From: Sphingomonadales bacterium
GTDB taxonomy: Bacteria; Pseudomonadota; Alphaproteobacteria; Sphingomonadales; Sphingomonadaceae
Direction: 5' to 3'
NCBI GenBank assembly: GCA_017302775.1
Contig: JAFLDC010000182.1
Span: 1-6,051 of the forward strand
Length of the DNA stretch: 6,051 nucleotides
The notes beneath the pieces were generated by a model that saw only the letters and a list, made by a program, of their open reading frames with translations, did not search any database and had not been told where the DNA came from. Below, piece after piece: positions 1 to 5,695 of the stretch. Position numbers and translations under genes: made by a program. Within the stretch, counting starts at the first letter, position 1. Every line of letters starts with the position of its first letter.

Positions 1-438
1 ACCGGGCAAAACACCAACCAGTTCTGGACCATGCTGACCGCATTGGTAGTCTTTGACGCCGCCTACCTTGCCGAGATCATCCGTGCCGGCATCCAGGGCA
101 TCGGCAAGGGCCAGACGGAAAGCGCACGCTCGCTCGGCTTCAGCTATCTGGCTGCGATGCAGCTGGTGATCCTGCCGCAAGTGGTACGCAACATGCTGCC
201 CTCACTGGTCAACCAGTTTGTGGCGACGATCAAGGAGACCTCGCTTGGCTACATCATCGGCTTGACCGAAGTCTCGTTCATCGCCACCCAGATCAACACC
301 CAGGTGCTGACCAGGCCGGCCGAAGTGTATCTGCTGCTCGGCCTGACCTATTTCATTCTCTGCTTCGGCCTCTCCCGCTTTGCATTCTGGCTGGAGCGCC
401 ATCTCCAACAACGCACGATGGCAAAGGCACACGCATGA
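1..438 (+). CDS. Polar amino-acid ABC transporter permease, C-terminal part (5' end outside window)
   Basis: This is the inner-membrane subunit of an importer of the His/Glu/Gln/Arg class (GltJ/GltK/HisM-like); it forms the translocation path and docks the ATPase encoded next. The reading frame is open from base 1, so the true start lies upstream. 145 residues are visible against roughly 220-250 in the family, so about the first third is missing. The cytoplasmic EAA coupling loop is clear at visible residues 25-60: EIIRAGIQGI, then GQTESARSLGF, then VILPQVVRNMLP. Hydrophobic stretches around residues 65-90 and 107-130 fit the last membrane segments, and the end is basic and cytoplasmic (LERHLQQR). 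The stop overlaps the ATPase start (ATGA), which indicates translational coupling and one operon. A periplasmic binding protein and possibly a second permease are expected upstream. The class is secure; the exact amino acid carried cannot be read from this fragment. Confidence 0.93.
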   Translation, partial: TGQNTNQFWTMLTALVVFDAAYLAEIIRAGIQGIGKGQTESARSLGFSYLAAMQLVILPQVVRNMLPSLVNQFVATIKETSLGYIIGLTEVSFIATQINTQVLTRPAEVYLLLGLTYFILCFGLSRFAFWLERHLQQRTMAKAHA

Positions 439-1178
439 TCCAGATCGACAAGGTCAACAAGTGGTACGGCAGCTACCATGCCCTGGTGAACGTCACCGAG
501 AGCGTAGCGAAGGGCGAGGTAGTCGTTGTCTGTGGCCCCTCGGGGTCGGGAAAATCGACCTTGATCCGCACCCTCAACAGGCTGGAGCCGATCCAGTCCG
601 GCCGCATCGTCATCGACGGTGTGGATGCCCACGGTCCGCGCGTAAAGCTTAATGCCTTCCGTTCGCACATTGGCTTCGTGTTCCAGCAGTTCAATCTGTT
701 TCCGCATATTACCGTGCTCGAAAACTGCACGCTGGCGCCGACCCGCCTGCGCGGTCTCAAACCATCCGAAGCCCGCGACGAGGCGCTGACGTTGCTCGAT
801 CGTGTCGGCCTGGCCGCCAAGGCGCGCGCTTATCCGGGCGAGCTTTCTGGTGGGCAGCAACAACGGGTGGCGATTGCTCGCGCGCTGGCGATGCGGCCGC
901 CGCTGATGCTCTTCGACGAACCGACCAGCGCGCTCGACCCCGAGATGGTCGGCGAGGTCCTGCTGGTCATGCGCGACCTCGCCCGTGACGGCATGACGAT
1001 GATGTGCGTCACGCACGAGATGGGTTTCGCGCGCGACGTCGCCGACCGGGTGCTGTTCATGGACGAAGGCAAGGTCCTCGAACGGGCGGTGCCGAGCGAA
1101 TTCTTCGCCCGGCCCGAGCATCCGCGGCTGCGCCAGTTCCTGTCGGACATCCGCACGCCGTTCGCGGAAGCGGCATGA
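435..1178 (+). CDS. Polar amino-acid ABC transporter ATP-binding protein (GltL/GlnQ-like)
   Basis: This cytoplasmic ATPase powers the importer whose permease precedes it. Its 247 residues are close to the family's usual 240-250. All nucleotide-binding motifs are intact: Walker A GPSGSGKST (34-42), Q-loop FQQFNLFPH (83-91), ABC signature LSGGQQQR (137-144), Walker B LMLFDEPTSALDPE (157-170) and the switch histidine in VTHEMGFAR (H194). The FNLFPH Q-loop wording and the HEMGFAR switch are typical of the polar amino-acid subfamily, not of sulfonate (SsuB/TauB) ATPases, so this transporter is probably not a taurine importer. The ATG at 435 overlaps the permease stop by 4 nt and has a weak AAAGG ribosome site at 423-427; the first residues (MIQIDKVNKWYGSYHAL) match the usual family start. 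The gene ends 57 nt before the convergent rhodanese gene. Substrate is not determinable from the sequence. Confidence 0.96.
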   Translation: MIQIDKVNKWYGSYHALVNVTESVAKGEVVVVCGPSGSGKSTLIRTLNRLEPIQSGRIVIDGVDAHGPRVKLNAFRSHIGFVFQQFNLFPHITVLENCTLAPTRLRGLKPSEARDEALTLLDRVGLAAKARAYPGELSGGQQQRVAIARALAMRPPLMLFDEPTSALDPEMVGEVLLVMRDLARDGMTMMCVTHEMGFARDVADRVLFMDEGKVLERAVPSEFFARPEHPRLRQFLSDIRTPFAEAA

Positions 1179-1235
1179 CCGCGAAGCAAGAAGACGCCAC
1201 CGTGGCTACGGCGGGCGGGAACAGAGAAAACTGCG

Positions 1236-1754
1236 CTATTTCACCGCTTCGAGCGGGAAATCCGCGCCCTTCCATGCGAACAGGCCGCCGGGGAAACGAT
1301 AGACCTGCGTATAGCCAAGTTTGCGCGCCCACGTCGCACCGTTGTCGCTGCGCGTGCATTTGACGAAGCCACAGTAGAACACTATCGGCTTGTCTTTGTC
1401 CTCGCCCAGCAAGGCGGTGAAATCAGCCTCTGTCTTGCCGTCGGTTTCCCTCGTGTCCCAGGAACTCATGCGTGCTACCGGGAAGAGGAAATGCTTCGCC
1501 CCCGGCAGGTGTTCCTTCCGGTAGCTGCCGTCGTAGGGCATGGTGTCCACCAGCAGCATCGGCTTTGCCTCATCGAGCATCTTCTTCAGTTCGGCCGCCG
1601 TCAGCAGTTGATAACCGCCAATCTGGGTGTCGCGGGTCAGTTTCACGGCTTCCGATTCCTTGGCGGTCTCGGCTTCGAATTTCGCATCGGCGAATGCCGG
1701 GTTTGACAACAGCAAGCAACACAGCAGCGCGGGGACAAGTTGTCTGATCTTCAT
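1236..1754 (-). CDS. Exported rhodanese-like protein with a two-cysteine active loop
   Basis: This is a 172-residue single-domain rhodanese-fold protein, probably periplasmic. The start at 1754 was chosen over the longer frame beginning at 1814 because it places a classic signal peptide at the N-terminus: MKIRQ, then a hydrophobic core (residues 6-16), then a signal-peptidase I site SNPAFA/DAK after residue 22. A GAGAAG ribosome site lies 9 nt upstream (1764-1769). Rhodanese landmarks are LLVDTMPYDGSYRKEHLPGA (67-86) for the Asp strand and the HLPGA turn, the active strand and loop IVFYCGFVKCTRS (124-136), and YRFPGGLFAWKGADFP (152-167). The presumed catalytic Cys128 is followed by a second cysteine (Cys133) and by Arg135, so the loop is longer than the standard CRxGxR type. 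Rhodaneses carry persulfide sulfur; whether this one is a sulfurtransferase, a thiol redox protein or a binding protein is not settled. It is transcribed towards the ABC ATPase gene and its nearest same-strand neighbour is 334 nt upstream. Confidence 0.85.
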   Translation of the reverse strand: MKIRQLVPALLCCLLLSNPAFADAKFEAETAKESEAVKLTRDTQIGGYQLLTAAELKKMLDEAKPMLLVDTMPYDGSYRKEHLPGAKHFLFPVARMSSWDTRETDGKTEADFTALLGEDKDKPIVFYCGFVKCTRSDNGATWARKLGYTQVYRFPGGLFAWKGADFPLEAVK

Positions 1755-2088
1755 GTGATTGGTCTTCTCGGACGGGTTGAACGGATGCGGAAGCGCGCCA
1801 CCCAGCGGCATCAATTGGCGCCTCCAACGCTGCCTTCCAGGTCATGAGGGAGCGCTGGCGTCTGCGGATGATACAACCAGCGATCGACGGATGTGTGCTC
1901 TGGGCCATTCTTGCGGGTCTGAATGGTAGTGCCCCCGTCGCCGGCCAAGCGAGAGCGGCGCGTAGCTTCCCGCCGCACCAAACTACGCGGGCACGCACGA
2001 CGCGACCCGGCCAGCACCTTCTTCCCCCGCTGCCGGTTTCGGCTCTCGCTACCACGACCGGGGCTACCGGCCCGGCTGACGACCCATG
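1755..2088. other. Gene-free gap between two minus-strand genes
   Basis: This lies between the rhodanese start and the end of the small ABM-like gene. Several long frames stay open through it on both strands, but their translations are Arg/Ala/Pro-rich, lack any domain I recognise and have no good ribosome site, which is typical of chance frames in GC-rich DNA. A perfect 7-bp inverted repeat is present (CGCGTAG at 1959-1965, CTACGCG at 1983-1989, 17-nt spacer). A short CCGGG/CCCGG stem (2058-2062, 2071-2075) lies just past the ABM-like stop but lacks a T-run, so I do not call a terminator. The rhodanese promoter should be here, but no convincing -35/-10 pair could be picked out. Confidence 0.5.
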
Positions 2089-2388
2089 TCAAGAGTGGCT
2101 CTCGTGGTGCTGCACGCAGGGTTCGAACTCGAGCAGGAAGGCCGCGTCCTCGGGATAGTACTTGGCGCGCGCGATATCGGCGCCGGCAAAGGCTGCAATG
2201 GATTCGAGAGAATCCCAGAAGGTCAACGTCGTGAAGTGCGTGACGTCCCCCTCAGCACGCGTCAGGATGTAGGCGGCAAGATTGCCCGGTGTTCCCCGGT
2301 AGTCCGGGAGCGCGCGCTCGCGCAGGAACGCAAGGTATTCGTCGGCCTTTGCGGTGGCTGTCCTGCCATGCCAGATGCGAGCGATCAT
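2089..2388 (-). CDS. Small ABM-like (dimeric alpha/beta barrel) protein of unknown function
   Basis: This 99-residue cytoplasmic protein has the pattern of the antibiotic-biosynthesis-monooxygenase/dimeric ferredoxin-like fold. An opening strand MIARIWHGRT is followed by a helix (residues 11-28, ATAKADEYLAFLRERALP), a strand with a Gly-rich approach (GNLAAYILTRAEG, 35-47), the strand-turn THFTTLTFWDSLESIAAFAG (50-69) and a conserved-looking tail DIARAKYYPEDAAFLLEFEP (71-90). The WDSLESI..FAG segment followed by YYPED..FLLEFEP is typical of small uncharacterised proteins of this type. Members of the fold range from heme-degrading and quinone-forming monooxygenases to proteins with no known activity, so no reaction is assigned. 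The frame is open upstream to 2652, but the ATG at 2388 was chosen because recognisable fold begins there and a GGGGGAA purine run precedes it (2394-2400); the upstream extension is Arg/Ser/Pro-rich and matches nothing I know. The gene is divergent from the Xsc-like gene. Confidence 0.75.
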   Translation of the reverse strand: MIARIWHGRTATAKADEYLAFLRERALPDYRGTPGNLAAYILTRAEGDVTHFTTLTFWDSLESIAAFAGADIARAKYYPEDAAFLLEFEPCVQHHESHS

Positions 2389-2446
2389 GGGCGTTCCCCC
2401 AGGGCAATCGGAGCGGGAGAAGGCCTCGTGACTTCCCCATCCCGGA

Positions 2447-2477
2447 CCATCGGACGTAGCGACCAGCCGTCCGATGG
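2447..2477. repeat. Perfect 10-bp inverted repeat in the divergent intergenic region
   Basis: The arms CCATCGGACG (2447-2456) and CGTCCGATGG (2468-2477) are exact reverse complements separated by an 11-nt spacer. The element lies about 60 nt upstream of the ABM-like start and about 300 nt upstream of the Xsc-like start. There is no T-run on either side, so it is not a typical intrinsic terminator. It could be an operator for a dimeric regulator with half-sites about two helical turns apart centre to centre (21 bp), or a stem-loop in the leader of the minus-strand mRNA. The pairing is seen directly; the function is inferred. Confidence 0.6.
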
Positions 2478-2721
2478 CTCGAAGCAATGGACTCCTGCCG
2501 CGGCGTGCGGCAGAGGGTCGAAGATTCCTGAATGGCGTCCATCGTAGCGCGATCGCGCCGATCGTTGTCGACCAGCCCGCGCCGCTTCGCGCCGGCGCCG
2601 GATCCGCGACCGGCTTCGTCGTCGATTCGCTTGCACGCCGCCCCCGCCGCATCGCTGGTCAGTGATGGCTGGCTTGCTCGACATGCAGCGGCTCGCGAAT
2701 AAGCAAAGCAGAGAATCTTCG

Positions 2722-2750
2722 TTCATCCCCAGCCTGCCGCTGCCTACAAT
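2722..2750 (+). promoter_or_regulatory. Candidate sigma-70 promoter for the Xsc-like gene
   Basis: A good -10 hexamer TACAAT (2745-2750; 5 of 6 to TATAAT) sits 17 nt downstream of a weak -35, TTCATC (2722-2727; 3 of 6 to TTGACA). It is in the less GC-rich last part of the intergenic region, 29 nt before the ATG, which would give a short leader with transcription beginning near 2757. The ribosome site AGGAG (2766-2770) follows 9 nt before the start codon. A weak -35 beside a good -10 suits an activated promoter. Confidence 0.45.
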
Positions 2751-2779
2751 CGACCTCCTTTGATCAGGAGAAGCCGCAG

Positions 2780-4513
2780 ATGGCGACAGAGACCACAAGG
2801 CAGCGCATGACGCCCTCCGAGGCATTCGTCGAGACGCTGGTAGCCAACGGGGTGAGAGATGTCTTCGGCATCGTAGGCTCCGCTTACATGGATGCCCACG
2901 ACCTGTTTCCTTTGGCTGGAATCCGCTTCATCTCGGTGGCCCACGAACAGAACGCCGCGCACATGGCCGACGGCTACGCCCGCGCCACTGGACGGCACGG
3001 GGTGTGCATCGGCCAGAACGGGCCGGGGGTCACCAATTTCGTCACCGCCATCGCTGCTGCCTATTGGGCTCATTCGCCGGTGGTGGCGATCACCCCGGAA
3101 GCCGGGAGTCTGACAGCGGGTCTCGGCGGTTTCCAGGAAACCGAGCAGTTGCCGATCTTCTCGAAAATCACCCGCTGGCAGGCCCAGGTCAACAGCCCGC
3201 AGCGTATCGCCGAGCTGACCGGGCGCGCCTTCCACTACGCGCTGCATGAACGCGGGCCGACGCAGGTGAACATTCCCCGCGATCATTTCTACGGCGAGAT
3301 CGAAACGGTGATTCCGCAGCCCTTTGCCGTGAATCGTGGCGCTGGCGATCGTGACGCCATCGCGACCGCGGCGCGCCTGCTCGCCGACGCCAACTTCCCG
3401 GTGATCATCGCGGGCGGCGGCGTCGCCATTGCCGAGGGCGTTGGCGAGCTGCAACGACTGGCCGAGCACCTTTCCGCGGCGGTCGTCAACTCCTACCTGC
3501 ACAACGACACCTTTCCCAGCAGCCATGAGCTGGCTGCCGGCCCACTCGGCTACCAGGGTTCGCAAGCGGCGATGAAACTGCTGGCCCGGGCGGATGTGGT
3601 GCTCGCCCTGGGCACCCGCCTCGGTCCCTTCGGCACTCTGCCCCAGTACAACCTCGACTACTGGCCGCAGGGAGCGAAAATTATCCAGGTCGATAGCGAG
3701 CTGCGGGTTCTCGGTCTGGTCAAACCGGTCGCGCTCGCCATCAATGGCGATGCCAGGGCGGCGGCGGCGGCGATTACCGAAGAATTGCGCCGCCTGCAAG
3801 GCCAGCGACCGCGGCACGTGGAGCGGATTGCCACGATTGCCGCCGAGAAAGCGGCCTGGGCCGCGGCGCTGTCAAGCCAGGCGGGTGCCAACCAACCCGG
3901 GCGCGTGGATCCCCGACGTGCGCTGGCTGCCCTGGCCAGGGCGCGTCCAGCGAACGCCATGGTCGCCACCGACATCGGCAACGTCTGCTCGGTCGCCAAC
4001 AGCTACCTCGAATTTGAGGAGGCCAATTCCTTCTTCGCCGCCATGGCCTTCGGCAACTGCGGCTACGCGTATCCGACTGCTCTGGGCGCCAAGGTTGGGC
4101 GGCCGGATCGCCCCGCCATCGCCTACGTCGGCGACGGCGCCTGGGGGATGAGCCTGGCCGAGGTAATGACTGCCGTGCGCGAGAAGATCCCGGTGGTGGC
4201 GGTGATTTTCGACAACGGCCAATGGGGTGCCGAAAAGCGCAATCAGATCGATTACTTCGACAGCCGTTTCCTGGGTACGGAACTGGACAACCCGAACTTC
4301 GCCGAGGTGGCGCGGGCGATGGGCGCGCAGGGCCTCACCGTCGAACACGAGGACCAGGTCGGTGGTGCCCTGCTGGCGGCGATTGCCTTGAACCAGCCGA
4401 CGGTGATCAACCTTCGCTTGACCCAGACCCTCGGCGACCCTTTCCGACGTGACGCCTTCAAGCCCCCGCGGCGACTGCTGGCCAAGTACGCAGCGTACAG
4501 TGCCAGGGACTGA
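2780..4513 (+). CDS. xsc: ThDP-dependent sulfoacetaldehyde acetyltransferase (Xsc-like)
   Basis: Xsc is a cytoplasmic ThDP/Mg enzyme that cleaves the C-S bond of 2-sulfoacetaldehyde with phosphate, giving acetyl phosphate and sulfite, in the dissimilation of taurine and related sulfonates. The 577 residues (family about 580-605) show the three-domain order: an N-terminal domain (about 10-175) with the cofactor-activating Glu56 in VAHEQNAAHMADGYARAT and QNGPGVTNFVTA (79-90); a middle domain (about 190-330) containing NSYLHNDTFPSSH, AGPLGYQGS and TLPQYNLDYWPQGAKIIQVD; and a C-terminal ThDP domain with GDG (451-453), 25 residues, then Asn479. The NGQWGAEKRN stretch (479-488) and the LGDPFRRDAFK ending closely match Xsc as I remember it, more than acetolactate synthase or other ThDP enzymes. 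The ATG at 2780 has AGGAG 9 nt upstream; the alternative Met10 is weaker. Family assignment is strong; exact substrate is inferred because near the start GSAYMDAHDLFP and VAHEQNAAHM differ from the GSAMMPISDLFP/CAHEGSAGMM wording of characterised enzymes. No phosphotransacetylase gene adjoins it. Confidence 0.85.
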   Translation: MATETTRQRMTPSEAFVETLVANGVRDVFGIVGSAYMDAHDLFPLAGIRFISVAHEQNAAHMADGYARATGRHGVCIGQNGPGVTNFVTAIAAAYWAHSPVVAITPEAGSLTAGLGGFQETEQLPIFSKITRWQAQVNSPQRIAELTGRAFHYALHERGPTQVNIPRDHFYGEIETVIPQPFAVNRGAGDRDAIATAARLLADANFPVIIAGGGVAIAEGVGELQRLAEHLSAAVVNSYLHNDTFPSSHELAAGPLGYQGSQAAMKLLARADVVLALGTRLGPFGTLPQYNLDYWPQGAKIIQVDSELRVLGLVKPVALAINGDARAAAAAITEELRRLQGQRPRHVERIATIAAEKAAWAAALSSQAGANQPGRVDPRRALAALARARPANAMVATDIGNVCSVANSYLEFEEANSFFAAMAFGNCGYAYPTALGAKVGRPDRPAIAYVGDGAWGMSLAEVMTAVREKIPVVAVIFDNGQWGAEKRNQIDYFDSRFLGTELDNPNFAEVARAMGAQGLTVEHEDQVGGALLAAIALNQPTVINLRLTQTLGDPFRRDAFKPPRRLLAKYAAYSARD

Positions 4514-4656
4514 GATGTGGTTGGACAAGTCCGCGAGGTCGGACCACCCACCAGGCTCGCCTGATCAGACTCGCCATTGGGGCTCCCGGCTCCGCGCGCG
4601 GGCCACGCCCGTCGAGAAAACAGGCACTTGCAGCCCGTGGTTTCCGAGAGGCAACG

Positions 4657-5529
4657 ATGAACATCAAGGAATTGCAGTCCTACTTCGGCGAATGGAACGG
4701 GCTGCCCGACAATCGCGCACGTGCTCTCCTGTTTGATGATTGCGGCGCCTACGGAAATTTCGGCGATCTGCGCTTGTACAGCGTCTTTCAGCCGATCGTT
4801 TCCAGACTCGATGGACATACGGCAGCCCACGAGGCCCTGCTGCGCGCGCGCAACTCAAGGAACGTCGCCGTCACTCCAGCGGCGGCGTTTGAACTACCCG
4901 AGAGTTCTGCGGCCGTCGTCTACCTTGATCGGCTCTGCCGCATGGTGCACGCTGTGAACTTTTTTCATCTGGGTGAGCAGCGCGGTGACCTGTTTCTCAA
5001 CGTCGATTTCCGCCACGTGCTGAGCGTCGAATTGGGCGATCACGGACGCACCATGGAGACCCTGCTGGGGCATTGCGGTTTGACGCCGACGCAAGTCGTC
5101 CTTGAGGTCATCGAATCGCACATCGACCATCTTGCGTTGCTTGAACAAGCGATCCTTGGGTATCGCCGGCGTGGCTTTCGTGTCGCCATCGACGACTTCG
5201 GCGCACAGGATTCCAACTTTGACCGCCTGTGGCGGCTGACCCCGGACGTCGTCAAGATCGATCGCACACTGGTCGTCGAGGCAACCAGAAACCCAAGGGC
5301 ACGGCGTATCCTGCCGAAAATCGTCGACATCATTCACGAGCTCGGTGCCACGGTCGTCTGCGAGGGCATCGAGACATGTCTGCAGGACGAACTGGCGCGC
5401 GATTCCGGAGCCGACCTGCTGCAGGGATTCCTCTACGGGAGACCGTCCTCGCTGGCAGCTATCGATCGGAGATCCGATGAGTCAGTCTGGCCCGTCCTTG
5501 GTGAACAGGTCGGAAGCCTCCCTGATTGA
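4657..5529 (+). CDS. Stand-alone EAL-domain cyclic-di-GMP phosphodiesterase
   Basis: Predicted to hydrolyse c-di-GMP to pGpG in the cytoplasm, lowering the signal that favours biofilm over motility. It has 290 residues, with no signal peptide, membrane segment, GGDEF or receiver domain; only about 40 N-terminal residues precede the EAL fold, which opens at YSVFQPIVSR (41-50). Every residue needed for catalysis can be placed: Glu59 in the EALLR signature (59-63), Asn115 in LFLNVDF, Glu150 and Glu153 in LEVIES, Asp179-Asp180 in AIDDFG, Lys200 in VVKID, Glu236 in CEGIET and Gln256 in LLQGFLYGRP. The spacings Asp180-Lys200-Glu236-Gln256 equal those of the characterised enzyme RocR (20, 36, 20). 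The loop after DDFG reads AQDSNF in place of the common TGYSSL, a possible effect on dimer coupling. The start has GAGAGG 5 nt upstream (4646-4651). It lies 143 nt after the Xsc-like gene on the same strand; cotranscription is possible, not shown. Activity is predicted, the input signal unknown. Confidence 0.92.
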   Translation: MNIKELQSYFGEWNGLPDNRARALLFDDCGAYGNFGDLRLYSVFQPIVSRLDGHTAAHEALLRARNSRNVAVTPAAAFELPESSAAVVYLDRLCRMVHAVNFFHLGEQRGDLFLNVDFRHVLSVELGDHGRTMETLLGHCGLTPTQVVLEVIESHIDHLALLEQAILGYRRRGFRVAIDDFGAQDSNFDRLWRLTPDVVKIDRTLVVEATRNPRARRILPKIVDIIHELGATVVCEGIETCLQDELARDSGADLLQGFLYGRPSSLAAIDRRSDESVWPVLGEQVGSLPD

Positions 5530-5593
5530 CAACTCGTCGGGACGCTACCAGAGCGCGAGCCCCGACTCATAAGCTTGCCGGACGACTTCTGAT

Positions 5594-5612
5594 ATTCATT
5601 GCAGAAATAAAT
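5594..5612. promoter_or_regulatory. AT-rich dyad upstream of tauD fragment, possible regulator site
   Basis: ATTCATT (5594-5600) and AATAAAT (5606-5612) form an inverted repeat around a 5-nt centre with one mismatched pair, inside a short AT-rich island in otherwise GC-rich DNA. Interrupted AT-rich dyads of this size are common as LysR-type regulator sites, and taurine dioxygenase genes are controlled by LysR proteins (CysB/Cbl) in enteric bacteria. The link to such a regulator here is inference only. Confidence 0.3.
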
Positions 5613-5614
5613 GG

Positions 5615-5643
5615 TTCGCCAGTGACAGGCCGCTCCCTAGACT
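5615..5643 (+). promoter_or_regulatory. Weak candidate promoter for the tauD fragment
   Basis: TTCGCC (5615-5620) and TAGACT (5638-5643) are spaced 17 nt; the -10 matches 4 of 6 and the -35 only 3 of 6. The position is sensible: downstream of the AT-rich dyad, 52 nt before the ATG. Predicted transcription start is near 5650, so the leader would begin at the hairpin described next. The poor -35 would require an activator. Confidence 0.25.
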
Positions 5644-5647
5644 CTGT

Positions 5648-5668
5648 CGGACGGGCATTGCCCGACCG
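5648..5668 (+). repeat. Hairpin in the leader of the tauD fragment
   Basis: CGG-a-CGGGC (5648-5656), loop ATT, then GCCCG-a-CCG (5660-5668) forms a 9-pair stem with a single A-A mismatch. It ends 15 nt before the AGGAG ribosome site (5684-5688). There is no following T-run, so an intrinsic terminator for the EAL gene is unlikely; a Rho-type boundary or an mRNA 5'-end structure are alternatives. Confidence 0.45.
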
Positions 5669-5695
5669 TTCGACTGTCCCTACAGGAGCCCTGCC

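Larger units (their letters stand above)
2389..2779. other. Gene-free divergent intergenic region
   Basis: This 391-nt stretch separates the small minus-strand ABM-like gene from the plus-strand Xsc-like gene, so it should hold promoters for both. Visible elements are a perfect 10-bp inverted repeat (2447-2477), overlapping GC palindromes GCGCCGGCGC (2589-2598) and CCGGCGCCGG (2592-2601) that are probably chance in such composition, and a promoter plus ribosome site for the Xsc-like gene near the right end. The last ~90 nt are clearly less GC-rich than the rest, as expected for a promoter. Open frames crossing it have no recognisable protein features. Confidence 0.5.

Noticed and set aside
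435..1178. ABC transporter as a taurine/sulfonate importer feeding the Xsc-like enzyme
   Set aside because: Motif wording in the ATPase and the permease EAA loop point to the polar amino-acid class, and the genes are separated from xsc by two opposite-strand genes.
1179..1235. Bidirectional terminator between the convergent ATPase and rhodanese genes
   Set aside because: Only GCCAC/GTGGC with an impossible 1-nt loop and a 4-bp CCGT/ACGG stem are present, without a T-run on either strand.
1755..1814. Longer rhodanese start at 1814
   Set aside because: It would place 20 residues (MMPLGGALPHPFNPSEKTNH) before an otherwise textbook signal peptide; the ATG at 1754 gives the export signal at the N-terminus.
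1811..2092. Possible 93-residue minus-strand protein in the gap upstream of the rhodanese gene
   Set aside because: The composition is Arg/Gly/Ser-rich with no domain or motif, it overlaps the ABM-like stop, and competing frames are equally open.
2589..2606. Overlapping palindromes GCGCCGGCGC, CCGGCGCCGG and CGGATCCG
   Set aside because: These are short, made almost wholly of G and C, and expected by chance in this composition.
2389..2652. N-terminal extension of the ABM-like protein to 187 residues
   Set aside because: The added 88 residues are Arg/Ser/Pro-rich without recognisable fold, the recognisable domain starts exactly at the ATG at 2388, and GC-rich DNA leaves such frames open by chance.
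4517..4547. Possible terminator after the Xsc-like gene (GTGGT/ACCAC outer stem, GTCCG/CGGAC inner stem)
   Set aside because: The stems are 5 bp each, an alternative GGAC/GTCC pairing competes, and no T-run follows; a terminator cannot be supported.
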